DNA from: Campylobacter peloridis LMG 23910
Lineage (GTDB): Bacteria; Campylobacterota; Campylobacteria; Campylobacterales; Campylobacteraceae
Direction: 5' to 3'
Length of the DNA: 64,000 nucleotides
Assembly: GCF_000816785.1 (NCBI RefSeq)
Contig: NZ_CP007766.1
Span: 1,054,001 to 1,118,000, forward strand
The notes under the pieces were generated by a model. The model was given only the letters and a program-made list of their open reading frames with translations. It was not told where the DNA came from and ran no database searches. Position 1 is the first letter of the stretch. Each line of letters opens with the position of its first letter. This document shows positions 31,440-41,047 of this stretch, piece by piece. Both the position numbers and the translations under genes were made by a program.

Positions 31440-31454
31440 GCCTAAATTTTAGGC
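31440..31454 (+). promoter_or_regulatory. Palindrome in rpsF leader
   Basis: GCCTAAA-T-TTTAGGC, a perfect 7-bp inverted repeat in the short leader of rpsF, downstream of a TATGAT -10-like box at 31403-31408. In RNA the loop would be too small as drawn. It may be part of a leader structure or chance; the conserved S6:S18 leader motif is not evident. Confidence 0.3.
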
Positions 31455-31480
31455 TTTATATCCACAAGGAGAAAAAATTA

Positions 31481-31855
31481 ATGAAACATTATGAAGTTTT
31501 ATTTATATTAAAACCAACACTTACCGAAGAAGAAGTGAGTGCTAAGTTGGAATTCATAAAAGAAGTCCTAACCAAAAATGGTGCGCAAATTGAAAGCATT
31601 GTTCCTATGGGGACAAGAAAACTTGCGTATAAAATCAAAAAATACGAAAGAGGAACTTATTTCGTGATTTATTTTAAAGCTCCAACAACTTTAATCGCAG
31701 AGCTTGAAAGGGTATTAAGAATCACAGAAGAAGTTATAAGATTTTTAATCGTAAAATATGAAAACAAAAAAGAAATTGCTGCTTGGGAAAAGCTAAGCAA
31801 AGGCATTAAACAAAATAAAAAAGAAATTAAAGCTAGCGAAAATACAGAAGGCTGA
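31481..31855 (+). CDS. rpsF: 30S ribosomal protein S6
   Basis: 124 residues starting [18 protein letters not shown], the standard S6 N-terminus, with [22 protein letters not shown] in the middle and a Lys/Glu tail. An upstream in-frame ATG at 31427 would add 18 non-conserved residues, but AAGGAG at 31466-31471 is placed for the ATG at 31481, so I chose that. S6 binds S18 on the platform of the small subunit; rpsR lies two genes on. Confidence 0.96.
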   Translation: MKHYEVLFILKPTLTEEEVSAKLEFIKEVLTKNGAQIESIVPMGTRKLAYKIKKYERGTYFVIYFKAPTTLIAELERVLRITEEVIRFLIVKYENKKEIAAWEKLSKGIKQNKKEIKASENTEG

Positions 31856-31857
31856 GA

Positions 31858-32385
31858 ATGTTTAACAAAGTCGTTTTAGTAGGTAATCTTACTAGGGATA
31901 TAGAAATGCGTTATGCACCATCAGGTAGTGCAATAGGAAGTTCTGCTATAGCTGTAACTAGAAAATTCAGCACTAATATGGGAGAAAAAAGAGAAGAAAC
32001 CTGCTTTATCGATATCAGTTTTTTTGGAAGAACAGCAGAAATTGCTAACCAATACCTTGGAAAAGGAAGTAAAGTTTTAATTGAAGGTCGTTTAAGATTT
32101 GAGCAATGGAGTGATCAAAATGGACAAAATAGATCAAAACATAGTGTTCAAGTTGAAAATTTAGAAATGCTTGGTTCGGCTATGCAAAATAACCAACAAA
32201 ATAACTTTGCTAGTCAAAACCATAATCAAAATTTCCACCAAGAACAAAGCTATGATCCTTACGCTGCTCAAGCACAAACTAGAGCAAATCCATCGCAAAA
32301 TTCATATCATAACTCTCAAAAAGAAACACCTATGAAAGAAATTGATATAGACAAATACGATGATGATACAGAATTACCATTTTAA
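31858..32385 (+). CDS. ssb: Single-stranded DNA-binding protein
   Basis: 175 residues. OB fold with [52 protein letters not shown] and [17 protein letters not shown], a Gln/Asn-rich disordered linker (about 105-160) and the acidic tip DDDTELPF that recruits repair and replication partners. It sits between rpsF and rpsR, the usual bacterial arrangement. Confidence 0.97.
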   Translation: MFNKVVLVGNLTRDIEMRYAPSGSAIGSSAIAVTRKFSTNMGEKREETCFIDISFFGRTAEIANQYLGKGSKVLIEGRLRFEQWSDQNGQNRSKHSVQVENLEMLGSAMQNNQQNNFASQNHNQNFHQEQSYDPYAAQAQTRANPSQNSYHNSQKETPMKEIDIDKYDDDTELPF

Positions 32386-32396
32386 AGGAAAATAAC

Positions 32397-32657
32397 ATGG
32401 CAGAAAAAAGAAAATATTCACGCAAATATTGCAAATACACTGAAGCAAAAATTGACTTCATTGATTATAAAGATACAGCTTTATTAAAGCACGCTTTATC
32501 AGAAAGATTTAAAATAATGCCACGCCGTTTAACTGGCACTAGCAAAAAACATCAAGAAATGGTAGAAGTTGCTATAAAACGCGCTAGACATGTAGCACTT
32601 ATACCTTATATAGTTGATAGAAAAGAAGTTGTTACTAATCCTTTTGAAGGACTATAA
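32397..32657 (+). CDS. rpsR: 30S ribosomal protein S18
   Basis: 86 residues with [21 protein letters not shown] and the conserved [29 protein letters not shown]. The cysteine count is low (one Cys), so this is the zinc-free form. Last of the rpsF-ssb-rpsR unit, followed by a terminator. Confidence 0.97.
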   Translation: MAEKRKYSRKYCKYTEAKIDFIDYKDTALLKHALSERFKIMPRRLTGTSKKHQEMVEVAIKRARHVALIPYIVDRKEVVTNPFEGL

Positions 32658-32663
32658 TTAAAT

Positions 32664-32690
32664 ATTCTAAGCTTATTTCAAGCTTAGAAT
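32664..32690 (+). terminator. rpsR terminator
   Basis: Perfect 11-bp stem ATTCTAAGCTT / AAGCTTAGAAT with loop ATTTC, starting 7 bp after rpsR. The T run is short, and the marC start lies only 15 bp beyond, so read-through is likely to feed marC. Confidence 0.75.
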
Positions 32691-32704
32691 TTAAAAGGTT
32701 GATT

Positions 32705-33346
32705 ATGTTTTCAGATATAGAATCTGAAATTTATATTATATTGCTTGCATCAATTACTATCCTTGCTGTATTAAATCCTTTTGGAAATCTTCCTCAATTT
32801 CTTGCAATGACAGAGGGATTAGATGCTGATAAAAGAAAAAAACTTTTTAGAAATATTATTTATACTGCTTTTTGCATTGTTTTAGTATTTTTACTTTTAG
32901 GCCCCTTTATCATGAAATATTTATTTAAAATAAATATCAATGATTTAAGAGTCGCTGGTGGTTTGATTTTAATTATAATGAGCACAAAAAATCTACTTTT
33001 TACTCCATCTAGTAGTCAATTTCAACACTATCAAGATTTAAATCACAAAGAACTTTTGAAAAAAAGTATAGTTCCTATGGCTTTTCCTATGTTAGTTGGA
33101 CCTGGAACACTTTCGACTATAGTTGTTATCTCTGAAGATCAAAATTTGGGTATTGCCATTGCTTCTATTTTCTTAACTTTTACCTTTATCTTTGGACTTT
33201 TTCACTTTTCTGCAACCATTGAAAAAGTAATAGGCAAACTTGTTCTTTATGTATTCTCGCGTATTGCTTTGGTTTTTATCATGGCAATGGGAGTTAAAAT
33301 GATGGCCATTGGAATTGAAGCTTATATTCAATCAAACTTAGGATAA
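32705..33346 (+). CDS. MarC-family integral membrane protein
   Basis: 213 residues with six hydrophobic segments and the MarC signatures LAVLNPFGNLPQFLAMT and PMAFPMLVGPGTLSTIVVISE. The family is widely distributed and its transport substrate is unknown. A TTG two codons upstream (32699) is possible, but AAAAGG at 32693-32698 fits the ATG at 32705. The 3' end overlaps the convergent gene at 33328 by 19 bases. Confidence 0.88.
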   Translation: MFSDIESEIYIILLASITILAVLNPFGNLPQFLAMTEGLDADKRKKLFRNIIYTAFCIVLVFLLLGPFIMKYLFKININDLRVAGGLILIIMSTKNLLFTPSSSQFQHYQDLNHKELLKKSIVPMAFPMLVGPGTLSTIVVISEDQNLGIAIASIFLTFTFIFGLFHFSATIEKVIGKLVLYVFSRIALVFIMAMGVKMMAIGIEAYIQSNLG

Positions 33347-33762
33347 ATAAAAAAGCTTCTTTGTAAAAAAATTTCTTCATTAACACCTTTATTATCATTT
33401 ATTAACACACTGGCATTAACAGCAACTATTGACATGGCATTATCATAATTTGCTTTAAATTTTGTATTTTTACATTCTCCTAATGGATATACAAAATCAA
33501 GTCTTATTTTTGAATTTGCATACTGAAAATAAATGGTTTCTATGCATTCTTTTTTCTCATTATAAGCTTGATATAAAAAGTATTTTGATAGCTCTTTGGA
33601 ATTATGAAGCAAAATTTTAGCCTGAGTATAAAATGCAAAGTCTTTGATAATTCTTAGAGGATAAGATGAGAGTTTGATAATAAAAAAACACAAAAAAGAT
33701 ATAAATAAAATAAAAAATATAGTATAAAACATTATAAAAGATTTTTTCATAGATGTATCCAC
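33328..33762 (-). CDS. Membrane-anchored protein of the transformation pseudopilin cluster
   Basis: 144 residues: a short cytoplasmic N-terminus, one hydrophobic helix (about 9-31) and a periplasmic part with a few cysteines. There is no prepilin cleavage motif, but size, topology and position behind two pseudopilin genes suggest a minor pseudopilin-like or assembly role. It overlaps the upstream gene by 16 bases. Confidence 0.7.
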   Translation of the reverse strand: MDTSMKKSFIMFYTIFFILFISFLCFFIIKLSSYPLRIIKDFAFYTQAKILLHNSKELSKYFLYQAYNEKKECIETIYFQYANSKIRLDFVYPLGECKNTKFKANYDNAMSIVAVNASVLINDNKGVNEEIFLQRSFFIYPKFD

Positions 33763-34475
33763 TTACTTAGGCATTCATTGAGTGCATTTTCGCAGATTTT
33801 TATTTTTAATAAATTATTTTCTCTATCAAGTTCAAATTTAGAAATATTTTGCATAAATAAAAATTCTTTTGTATCGCCATGCAAATTATCTATTTGCATA
33901 AAAATTTTTTCATTATTAAAATATATTTTTATATACGCATATAAGATATTATAAAAACCACTAAAATTATCACCATAAAAATTAATATTTTCATTATTTT
34001 CTACAAAAATTTTATGTATTTTTTGTTCTTTTAAATTATAAACAAACATAAAATCACTAGGATATATTTTTTGTTTTCTTATACTATGTATATCTTTATA
34101 ATTAGCAAAAATACCTTTTAAAACAGCATTTTCAATAATATAAAAATTACTTTTTGGGCTAAAAAAACTTTTATTATCTTCTAAAATAACCCCGCTAAAA
34201 TTCATCCTATTTAAAGAATTATCATAAAATATATCATTACTAGCACTTACATAACACTCAAAAGAATGGCTATTATATTTAAACTCAATACAATCTTGCT
34301 GGATTTTTTCAATTTTTAATAAAATTTGATTTAAGTCAAAAAACACTTCATTGGTTTTTTTTACTTGAAAAACTTTATCATATAATTGTATAGAAGGATT
34401 ACTCAAAATAGCTATTATAATAGAAAAAATTAAAATACTTAAAACAAGTTCTAATAAACTAAAAGCTTTTTTCAT
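33747..34475 (-). CDS. Type IV pseudopilin-like protein
   Basis: 242 residues starting MKKAFSLLELVLSILIFSIIIA: a class III signal peptide with cleavage before Phe (after Ala4) and Glu at +5, followed by the hydrophobic spine. The rest is a periplasmic Asn/Lys-rich domain. Such proteins are cleaved by the prepilin peptidase and build the short pilus used for DNA uptake. Overlaps the preceding small pseudopilin gene by 17 bases. Confidence 0.85.
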   Translation of the reverse strand: MKKAFSLLELVLSILIFSIIIAILSNPSIQLYDKVFQVKKTNEVFFDLNQILLKIEKIQQDCIEFKYNSHSFECYVSASNDIFYDNSLNRMNFSGVILEDNKSFFSPKSNFYIIENAVLKGIFANYKDIHSIRKQKIYPSDFMFVYNLKEQKIHKIFVENNENINFYGDNFSGFYNILYAYIKIYFNNEKIFMQIDNLHGDTKEFLFMQNISKFELDRENNLLKIKICENALNECLSKWIHL

Positions 34476-34755
34476 CTAAATAAGCTTTTTGATATGATAA
34501 ATCTTTGGGTGTTAAAGATTTAAGATTAAATTTTTTAGTACTTAGCTCAAAAAAATAATGATTGTTAATCATAACCTCCTTTTTTTGAACCATACTGCTT
34601 TGTTTCAATAATTCTTTTTCTTCATCAAAAAGTTTTTGATTATAGTATATACTATCTAATGAAGGATTTAAAAAAATCAAATAATAAAAACTAAAAACAA
34701 AACCTAAAACAACAATACAAAATGCAAGCTCTAGGAGACTAAAAGCTTGCTTCAT
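34459..34755 (-). CDS. ctsT: Transformation pseudopilin CtsT-like
   Basis: 98 residues, [25 protein letters not shown] at the N terminus (prepilin motif, Glu at +5), then a short soluble domain. Size and position right behind proC match the Campylobacter transformation protein CtsT; the assignment leans on gene order. The start overlaps the end of proC by four bases, so this competence gene is translationally coupled to a housekeeping gene. Confidence 0.75.
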   Translation of the reverse strand: MKQAFSLLELAFCIVVLGFVFSFYYLIFLNPSLDSIYYNQKLFDEEKELLKQSSMVQKKEVMINNHYFFELSTKKFNLKSLTPKDLSYQKAYLDEKSF

Positions 34756-35480
34756 TTACCTAAACTTGCCTCAAAAGCTTCAAAAAATGCACCACGCAAA
34801 GCTTTCTTTTCTAAAGCTTCTACTCCTTTTATGGTAACTCCTGCTGGAGAACAAATTTTCTCTTTTATGATAGCAGGATGCTCGTGGTTTAATAAAGCAC
34901 TAAAACTTTCAAAAGTAGATCTAGTTAACTGATAACTCAAATCATTTTTTAATCCATTTTTTAATCCAGCATTTGAAAGAGCTTCTGCAACCAAAGATAA
35001 AAAAGCAGGTGCACAACCACTTAAAACCATAGCTACATTAAATTCTTTTTCATTTTGTAGTAAAAATGATTTCCCAAAAGTATTTAACACCGATATAACT
35101 TCATCTTTATATAAATCATTCTCTATTAAATAACCAGTCGTAGAAGCTTTAAATTCAGCAGCAATATTTGGCATTATTTTTATATAATTTTGTGATTTAA
35201 TACAATAAAGTTGCTCAAAAGTAGTATTAGCCAAAACCGAAATAAGCCATCTTGCTTTACCTTTTAGCAAATTAGCAACTTCATCTAAAGCATAAGGTTT
35301 AAAAGCCAAAAGAATATTTTTGCCTTCCAAATCAAAATTATCATAAGATATTATTTTGGCATTAATATTTGTAACTTTCTTTGGATTTCTAGCTACAACA
35401 ATAATTTCATAACTATCTTCAAGTCCTTTAGCTATAGCACTTGCCATAGCACCATTTCCTAAAATATAAATTTTATTCAT
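34752..35480 (-). CDS. proC: Pyrroline-5-carboxylate reductase
   Basis: 242 residues: NAD(P) loop [16 protein letters not shown] (4-19), [24 protein letters not shown] and the C-terminal [20 protein letters not shown], all ProC signatures. Catalyses the last step of proline synthesis. It lies between fliW (overlap 8 bases) and the pseudopilins (overlap 4 bases). Confidence 0.95.
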   Translation of the reverse strand: MNKIYILGNGAMASAIAKGLEDSYEIIVVARNPKKVTNINAKIISYDNFDLEGKNILLAFKPYALDEVANLLKGKARWLISVLANTTFEQLYCIKSQNYIKIMPNIAAEFKASTTGYLIENDLYKDEVISVLNTFGKSFLLQNEKEFNVAMVLSGCAPAFLSLVAEALSNAGLKNGLKNDLSYQLTRSTFESFSALLNHEHPAIIKEKICSPAGVTIKGVEALEKKALRGAFFEAFEASLGK

Positions 35481-35877
35481 TAGTTTTTGATGATTTTATA
35501 AAAGTAGAAATTTTTTCGGACTGAAAATAATTTGGATACTTTGTGGTATCTAAAATCACTTGCACTAAAGAATTATTATCATAATTCATCACAACAGGAG
35601 CTAAAAAATTCACAGTAGATTCTTCTAATGGTTCATTTACAGCAACTATAACAAAAACACCAAAATTAGTTTTTTCGTTTAATGCTAATAATTCTTGATA
35701 ATAATCAGGAACCTCAAAATCATAATCTGGACGAATCATGTAAGGATCAATCATCACAAAAGAAAAATCTTTTCCATCAAGACTTTTTAATCTGTAAAAT
35801 ACTTCATCAATCTTGTAAAAATTCATATTTTTGGTTTCTTCAAAACCCAAAATAGGACATTTAACTTCTAAGTTCAT
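35473..35877 (-). CDS. fliW: Flagellar assembly factor FliW
   Basis: 134 residues with [39 protein letters not shown] and the central [23 protein letters not shown], characteristic of FliW. FliW binds flagellin and the RNA-binding protein CsrA, relieving CsrA repression of flagellin translation. First gene of a five-gene run that continues into proline synthesis and competence genes. Confidence 0.95.
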   Translation of the reverse strand: MNLEVKCPILGFEETKNMNFYKIDEVFYRLKSLDGKDFSFVMIDPYMIRPDYDFEVPDYYQELLALNEKTNFGVFVIVAVNEPLEESTVNFLAPVVMNYDNNSLVQVILDTTKYPNYFQSEKISTFIKSSKTNE

Positions 35878-35914
35878 TGTGCCTCCTAAAATCTATTGAC
35901 TAAGAAATTACAAC

Positions 35915-35920
35915 ATTATA
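35915..35920 (-). promoter_or_regulatory. -10 box of fliW operon
   Basis: Minus-strand TATAAT in TTTGCTTATAATGTTG, 38 bp before the fliW ATG. A strong AGGAGG ribosome site follows. Confidence 0.55.
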
Positions 35921-36009
35921 AGCAAAATTAGTTCCAAAAATAAAAACGCTTATTTTATAAATTATAATTCTAGTTTTTTAAAATTAACAAAATCATAAAC
36001 TAAAAATAC

Positions 36010-36015
36010 TATAAT
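36010..36015 (+). promoter_or_regulatory. -10 box of bamD-lon
   Basis: TATAAT in TACTATAATTATAC, 48 bp before the bamD ATG; the divergent fliW promoter lies 90 bp away. Confidence 0.55.
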
Positions 36016-36062
36016 TATACTTTTAAATAAAAATTATGTAAATTTATATCAAGGTAAAATCA

Positions 36063-36719
36063 ATGAAAAAATTTTCTTTTTTTTGTATTATCATTACAAG
36101 TTTATTTTTAGCAGCTTGTAGTTCTAAAAAAACTGAGGATTTATACAATCTTAGTGCTATGCAATGGTATGAACAAATCATTAAAGACTTGCAAGAAAAA
36201 AATTTAGAATCTGCAGACAAACACTACACTTCAATGGCTGCTGAGCATATAGCTGATCCTTTATTGGAACAAACTTTACTTATTTTAGCACAAGCTCATA
36301 TCGTAGAAGAAGAATATGAAATGGCTAATTTTTATTTAGATGAATATCTAAATAAATTTGGTGATTCTCAGAATATAGCCTATATAAGATATTTAAAAAT
36401 AAAAGCTAAATTTGACTCTTTTGCTGTTCCAAATCGCAATCAAGCTTTGATGCTAAAAACCATACAAGAAATTAACGAATATAACAAATCTTATCCAAAT
36501 ACTCAATATAAAGATTTAATTGACACCATGCTTACTAAATTTAATCTTGCTGTTTTTTATTTAGACTCAAGCATAGCAGAACTTTATAACAAACTAGACA
36601 AAAAAGAAAGTTATGAAATTTACAAAAATAAATTAGAAAATTCTGATTTTAATAAAATAGACATGATAAAACCTGAACTTCCTTGGTATAGAAAAATATT
36701 TGAAGAAGGTATAATGTAA
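36063..36719 (+). CDS. bamD: Outer membrane assembly lipoprotein BamD
   Basis: 218 residues with a lipoprotein signal (LAAC at 16-19, acylated Cys19) and TPR-type helical repeats, including MQWYEQIIKDLQEKNLESADKHY and EYEMANFYLDEYLNKFGDSQ. BamD with BamA folds beta-barrel proteins into the outer membrane, and so would serve the autotransporter and TolC-like proteins in this window. Its stop overlaps the ATG of lon. Confidence 0.9.
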   Translation: MKKFSFFCIIITSLFLAACSSKKTEDLYNLSAMQWYEQIIKDLQEKNLESADKHYTSMAAEHIADPLLEQTLLILAQAHIVEEEYEMANFYLDEYLNKFGDSQNIAYIRYLKIKAKFDSFAVPNRNQALMLKTIQEINEYNKSYPNTQYKDLIDTMLTKFNLAVFYLDSSIAELYNKLDKKESYEIYKNKLENSDFNKIDMIKPELPWYRKIFEEGIM

Positions 36720-39103
36720 TGAAAATTGAAAATATTCAAAATTATCCAGCAAAACTTCCTGTTATAGTAGAAGATGAGTTGTTTTTATATCCATTTATGA
36801 TTACACCTATTTTTTTAAATGATGCACAAAATATACAAGCTTTAGATGAAGCAATCCAAAATGAAAGCATGATTTTTGTAGCTCCTTCTAAGATAGAAGG
36901 AGGAAGAAGTTTTGATGATATTTATGATTGTGGTGTTATTGGAAATATCATGAGAAAAGTTCCACTTCCTGATGGTAGAATAAAGATTTTATTTCAAGGT
37001 TATGCTAAAGCAAAAATTATAGAACAAGTTTCAAATAATCCATTATATGCTTTAGTAGACTTAATCCATCAAGAACCAATATGCAGCACAAAAAAAGAAG
37101 CTATTATGGAAGTTTTAAGAGAAAAAGCAAAAGCCTTATCAATGGTAAGTCATTATTTTCCACCTGATCTTTTAAGAACTATAGAAGAAGATGTTGAACC
37201 TAGTAGAATTTGTGATTTGATTTTAAATTCTATTAAAATCAAAAAACACCAAGCTTATGAATTTTTTATAGAAACAAATTTAGAAACAAAACTTTTAAAT
37301 TTAATAGATCATTTAGCCAAAGAAATAGAAGCTAATAAAATTCAAAAAGAAATTAAAAACAAAGTCCATTCCAAAATAGATAAAGTTAATAAAGAATATT
37401 TTCTTAAAGAGCAACTAAAACAAATTCAAAGAGAATTAGGAAGCGATATACAAAAAGAAAGTGAAGTTGAAGAATACAATAAAAAATTAGAAAAGAAAAA
37501 AGCTTTTATGTATGAAGAAGCTTATAAAGAAATCAAAAAGCAAATTCAAAAATATGAAAGAATTCATCAAGATAATTCAGAAGCTTCTATGGTTCAAACC
37601 TATATAGAAACAGTATTAGATATACCTTTTGAACACTCATCAAAGAAAAAATTAAATTTAACAGATGTTTCCAAACAATTAAATCAAGATCATTATGCTT
37701 TAGAAAAACCAAAAGAGCGTATAGAAGAATATTTCGCAGTAAAAGAGCTTTTAGAAAAACGCAAAATAAAAGATAGAGATGGAGCTAAAGTTATTTTATG
37801 CCTAGTTGGTCCTCCAGGGGTTGGAAAAACCTCTTTAGCAAATTCTGTTGCAAAAGCATTAAAAAGAGAATTAGTTCGTATTGCCTTGGGTGGCTTAGAA
37901 GATGTAAATGAACTAAGAGGCCATAGAAGAACTTATATAGGTGCTATGCCTGGGCGTATAATACAGGGTTTAATAGAAGCAAAACAAAGTAATCCTGTAG
38001 TGGTTTTAGATGAGATTGATAAATTAAGTCATAATCACAGGGGCGATCCTAGTGCAGTATTGCTTGAAATTTTAGATCCTGAACAAAATACAAAATTTAG
38101 AGATTATTATTTAAATTTCAACATTGATTTAAGTAAAATCATTTTTATAGCAACAGCAAATGATGCAAGTTTAATTCCTGCTCCATTAAAAGATAGAATG
38201 GAATTTATAGAATTAAGCTCATACACTCCTCAAGAAAAATTTCAAATTGCCAAAGAATATCTTATACCAGATGAAATCAAAAAACATGGTTTGAAAAAAG
38301 AGGAGATTATTTTTGAAAAAAATGCCATTGAGCTTATAGTAAATGAATATACTAGAGAATCAGGAGTGAGAAATCTAAGAAGAAAAATTGCTGAAATTTG
38401 TAGAAAATGCGTTAAAAAAATACTTCTAGAAAAAGAAACAAAAGGCATTAAAATCAATGCTAAAAATTTAAAAGATTTCTTAAGTAAAAAAGTTTTTGAA
38501 ATTCAAAAGCATGAAAAAGATAATAAAATTGGACAAGTCAATGGTTTAGCTTGGACTGCAGTAGGTGGAGATGTTTTAAAAATAGAAGCTATTAAAATCA
38601 AAGGCAAAGGCGAATTAACACTCACTGGAAGTCTAGGTGATGTGATGAAAGAATCAGCTAAAATTTCTCATAGTCTTATAAAAAATTTAATCGATCAAAA
38701 TATTATCAAATCTCCAAAAGAACTTATTTATAACAAAGATGAAAATATTTATAATTTGTATAATTTACACATCCATGTTCCTGATGGGGCTACACCAAAA
38801 GATGGACCAAGTGCGGGTATAACTATAAGCACAGCTATTGCATCTATTTTTAGCAACAAAAAAGTAAAATCTGATGTTGCTATGACTGGAGAAATTGATT
38901 TAATGGGTAATGTTTTACCAATAGGTGGCTTAAAAGAAAAACTTATAGCCGCATATAAAGCTGAAATTAAAACAGCTATAATTCCACTTAAAAATTACGA
39001 AAGAGATTTGCAAGACATACCTCAAGAGGTAATAAAAAATATGAAAATTATTGGAGTTAAAAATTTAGAAGAGGTGTTAAAAATAGCTCTTGTAGAAAAA
39101 TAA
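36719..39103 (+). CDS. lon: ATP-dependent protease Lon
   Basis: 794 residues. LonN domain, long coiled coil, AAA+ module with Walker A GPPGVGKTS (about 364-372), Walker B VVVLDEIDK, and the protease domain with the catalytic Ser in PKDGPSAGIT (about 698) and Lys in GGLKEKL (about 740). It degrades misfolded and regulatory proteins. No heat-shock operator is evident upstream of bamD. Confidence 0.98.
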   Translation: MKIENIQNYPAKLPVIVEDELFLYPFMITPIFLNDAQNIQALDEAIQNESMIFVAPSKIEGGRSFDDIYDCGVIGNIMRKVPLPDGRIKILFQGYAKAKIIEQVSNNPLYALVDLIHQEPICSTKKEAIMEVLREKAKALSMVSHYFPPDLLRTIEEDVEPSRICDLILNSIKIKKHQAYEFFIETNLETKLLNLIDHLAKEIEANKIQKEIKNKVHSKIDKVNKEYFLKEQLKQIQRELGSDIQKESEVEEYNKKLEKKKAFMYEEAYKEIKKQIQKYERIHQDNSEASMVQTYIETVLDIPFEHSSKKKLNLTDVSKQLNQDHYALEKPKERIEEYFAVKELLEKRKIKDRDGAKVILCLVGPPGVGKTSLANSVAKALKRELVRIALGGLEDVNELRGHRRTYIGAMPGRIIQGLIEAKQSNPVVVLDEIDKLSHNHRGDPSAVLLEILDPEQNTKFRDYYLNFNIDLSKIIFIATANDASLIPAPLKDRMEFIELSSYTPQEKFQIAKEYLIPDEIKKHGLKKEEIIFEKNAIELIVNEYTRESGVRNLRRKIAEICRKCVKKILLEKETKGIKINAKNLKDFLSKKVFEIQKHEKDNKIGQVNGLAWTAVGGDVLKIEAIKIKGKGELTLTGSLGDVMKESAKISHSLIKNLIDQNIIKSPKELIYNKDENIYNLYNLHIHVPDGATPKDGPSAGITISTAIASIFSNKKVKSDVAMTGEIDLMGNVLPIGGLKEKLIAAYKAEIKTAIIPLKNYERDLQDIPQEVIKNMKIIGVKNLEEVLKIALVEK

Positions 39104-39106
39104 GGC

Positions 39107-39129
39107 TAGAAGCTTTCTTTAAGCTTCTA
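39107..39129. terminator. Bidirectional stem-loop between lon and chemoreceptor gene
   Basis: TAGAAGCTT / AAGCTTCTA with a TCTTT loop, 3 bp after the lon stop and including the stop of the convergent gene. Confidence 0.7.
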
Positions 39130-40492
39130 ACTTGTCCATTATTATTTTACTTTCTTTTTCAAGATCTTGTATATCACAAACTATAGTGTCATAAATTTCT
39201 TTATCTATAATTTCATTTTTAGAAAGCTCTACTGCTTTATTTGCCTTTTTTTGTATCAATTCACGCTTGCTGTCTAATTCTAGTGGTGAAACTAAAGCAC
39301 AAAAAATACTTTGTGCATCTTCATCTTTACACAAGGTAGAAATTGGATCTAAATTTTGCAATTTATCTTTTGAACCATTAAGGGTTAAATAAACATCAGA
39401 TTTATATAAAATATGATCAATCTTCATAGCACAAAGGGTTAAATTTGATGCAAAACCTACAAATTCTCTACCTAAATATAAACTTTTTTCTTCTAACTCT
39501 TTAAAAGCTTTGCTAAAATCTAAAATTTTATGATCAGATGAATTAGCGATATTATAAACTTTTTCACTATTTTCTTGAATAGAACCTATTTCTTGATTCA
39601 TCACTTGTATTGCTAAAGTAATCTCTCCTGTTGCTTTTTGAGTTTTTTCAGCAAGCTGTCTAACCTCATCAGCAACTACAGCAAAACCTCTCCCATGCTC
39701 ACCTGCTCTTGCTGCCTCTATAGCCGCATTTAAGGCTAAAAGATTAGTCTGATCGGCAATATCTCTTATCACCGCAACTATAGAATTAATATTTTGAGAG
39801 TTAGAAACAAATGTATTAATCACTCCTTTACTCTCTTCAGCAACTTGCATCATCATATCTACTGAATTTTTAAGATCATCAACTTCTTGGCCATTTTTTT
39901 GTGCTGTATCTGAAATAACATTTATATCGCCAAACACTTCTCTCATTAGTTTAATATTGTTATTTAAAGCTAGAGATACATTGATTAAATTTTGGTTTTG
40001 ATTGTTTAAACTTAAATCCATCATTTTTCTTGATAATGCATTTTTAAATACAGATTTTCCAGTTTTTTCTATATCATCTAAAGCTTTGTTGATAAATTTA
40101 ATATTATGAACAAAAATACCCTTTAATCCTTCAGGAATAGCTCTTCTATAATATTCTCCTTTTTGCGAACAAGCAATTGAGGTATTAATTTCTCTTAAAT
40201 AAGCCTCTAAGCCATCTATGGTATTGTTAAGATTATCTGCAATTTTCTTTAATTTATTATTATTACATCTAATATAAACAATGCGTCCATCAAAATTTCC
40301 ATTTTTTAACTCTTTGCTTAATTTTAATATCTTATCTATAAAATGCTCATTAGTTTTATCACAATACATACAAACAATAAAAACAAGTAGTATTAATACG
40401 AAAAATAAAGCTGAAAAGAATTCTTGAAAATATATAGCATTAATTATTGCTATTGCATTTAAAATTATCCCGATATAAAACATTTTTTTCAT
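39119..40492 (-). CDS. cetA: Methyl-accepting chemotaxis protein, CetA-like energy-taxis signal transducer
   Basis: 457 residues. Two adjacent hydrophobic segments at 3-45 with almost no periplasmic loop, a HAMP-like region, then the MCP signalling hairpin ([37 protein letters not shown]). A receptor with no periplasmic sensor domain cannot bind an external ligand and fits CetA, which signals through a separate PAS protein. The gene directly upstream (40504) is a PAS-only protein, supporting this. Confidence 0.75.
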   Translation of the reverse strand: MKKMFYIGIILNAIAIINAIYFQEFFSALFFVLILLVFIVCMYCDKTNEHFIDKILKLSKELKNGNFDGRIVYIRCNNNKLKKIADNLNNTIDGLEAYLREINTSIACSQKGEYYRRAIPEGLKGIFVHNIKFINKALDDIEKTGKSVFKNALSRKMMDLSLNNQNQNLINVSLALNNNIKLMREVFGDINVISDTAQKNGQEVDDLKNSVDMMMQVAEESKGVINTFVSNSQNINSIVAVIRDIADQTNLLALNAAIEAARAGEHGRGFAVVADEVRQLAEKTQKATGEITLAIQVMNQEIGSIQENSEKVYNIANSSDHKILDFSKAFKELEEKSLYLGREFVGFASNLTLCAMKIDHILYKSDVYLTLNGSKDKLQNLDPISTLCKDEDAQSIFCALVSPLELDSKRELIQKKANKAVELSKNEIIDKEIYDTIVCDIQDLEKESKIIMDKLEA

Positions 40493-40503
40493 TTTCTACT
40501 CCA

Positions 40504-40995
40504 TTATTTTTGAAGTTCTAAAATTAATTGATTATAACTCATGCCATATGAGTTTACTATTTTCATTAATTCTTCTACACCTGCTTTTATTCCACCTTTT
40601 TTCTCAGCATCTAAAAGAATTTTATAAACTTTTTCTATAGTTGCTATAGCTTCTTTTTTAGGTTTTCGTCTTACAGAGTAATAATTAATTATATTTCCTT
40701 GCTCATCAAAAGAAGCGGTTACATTAGTAAAAACCCAATAATAATCATTTTGTTTAGTTTTATTTTTTACAAAAGCAAAAATTTCATTTCCATTTTGTAT
40801 ATAATCCCACAAGCATTTAAAAACGGTTCTTGGCATATCAGGATGTCTAACAATACTATGTGGTTTATATAAAATTTCATTCATTTTATAACCAGCGTAT
40901 TTTAAAAAATCATCATTTGCATAAATGATATCACCTTTTAAATCTGTCTTAGAGGTAATTAATGTATCTGGCTCTAAAATTTTCTCTTGTGACAT
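40504..40995 (-). CDS. PAS-domain redox/energy-taxis protein (Aer/CetB-like)
   Basis: 163 residues, soluble. PAS core: DLKGDIIYANDDFLKYAGY (18-36), the Aer-type KPHSIVRHPDMPRTVFKCLWDYI, and YYWVFTNVTASFDEQGNI. These match Aer and the CetB/CetC family, which bind FAD and sense electron-transport state. It is followed after 11 bp by the receptor gene; in C. jejuni the set includes two PAS proteins, here only one is adjacent. Confidence 0.85.
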   Translation of the reverse strand: MSQEKILEPDTLITSKTDLKGDIIYANDDFLKYAGYKMNEILYKPHSIVRHPDMPRTVFKCLWDYIQNGNEIFAFVKNKTKQNDYYWVFTNVTASFDEQGNIINYYSVRRKPKKEAIATIEKVYKILLDAEKKGGIKAGVEELMKIVNSYGMSYNQLILELQK

Positions 40996-41047
40996 TTTAC
41001 TCCTTATTTTAATAAATATTTATTTTTTGTTTATTATATTTGATTTT

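Noticed and set aside
31427-31480. Upstream ATG for rpsF
   Set aside because: It adds 18 residues not seen in S6, lacks a ribosome site, and covers the leader palindrome.
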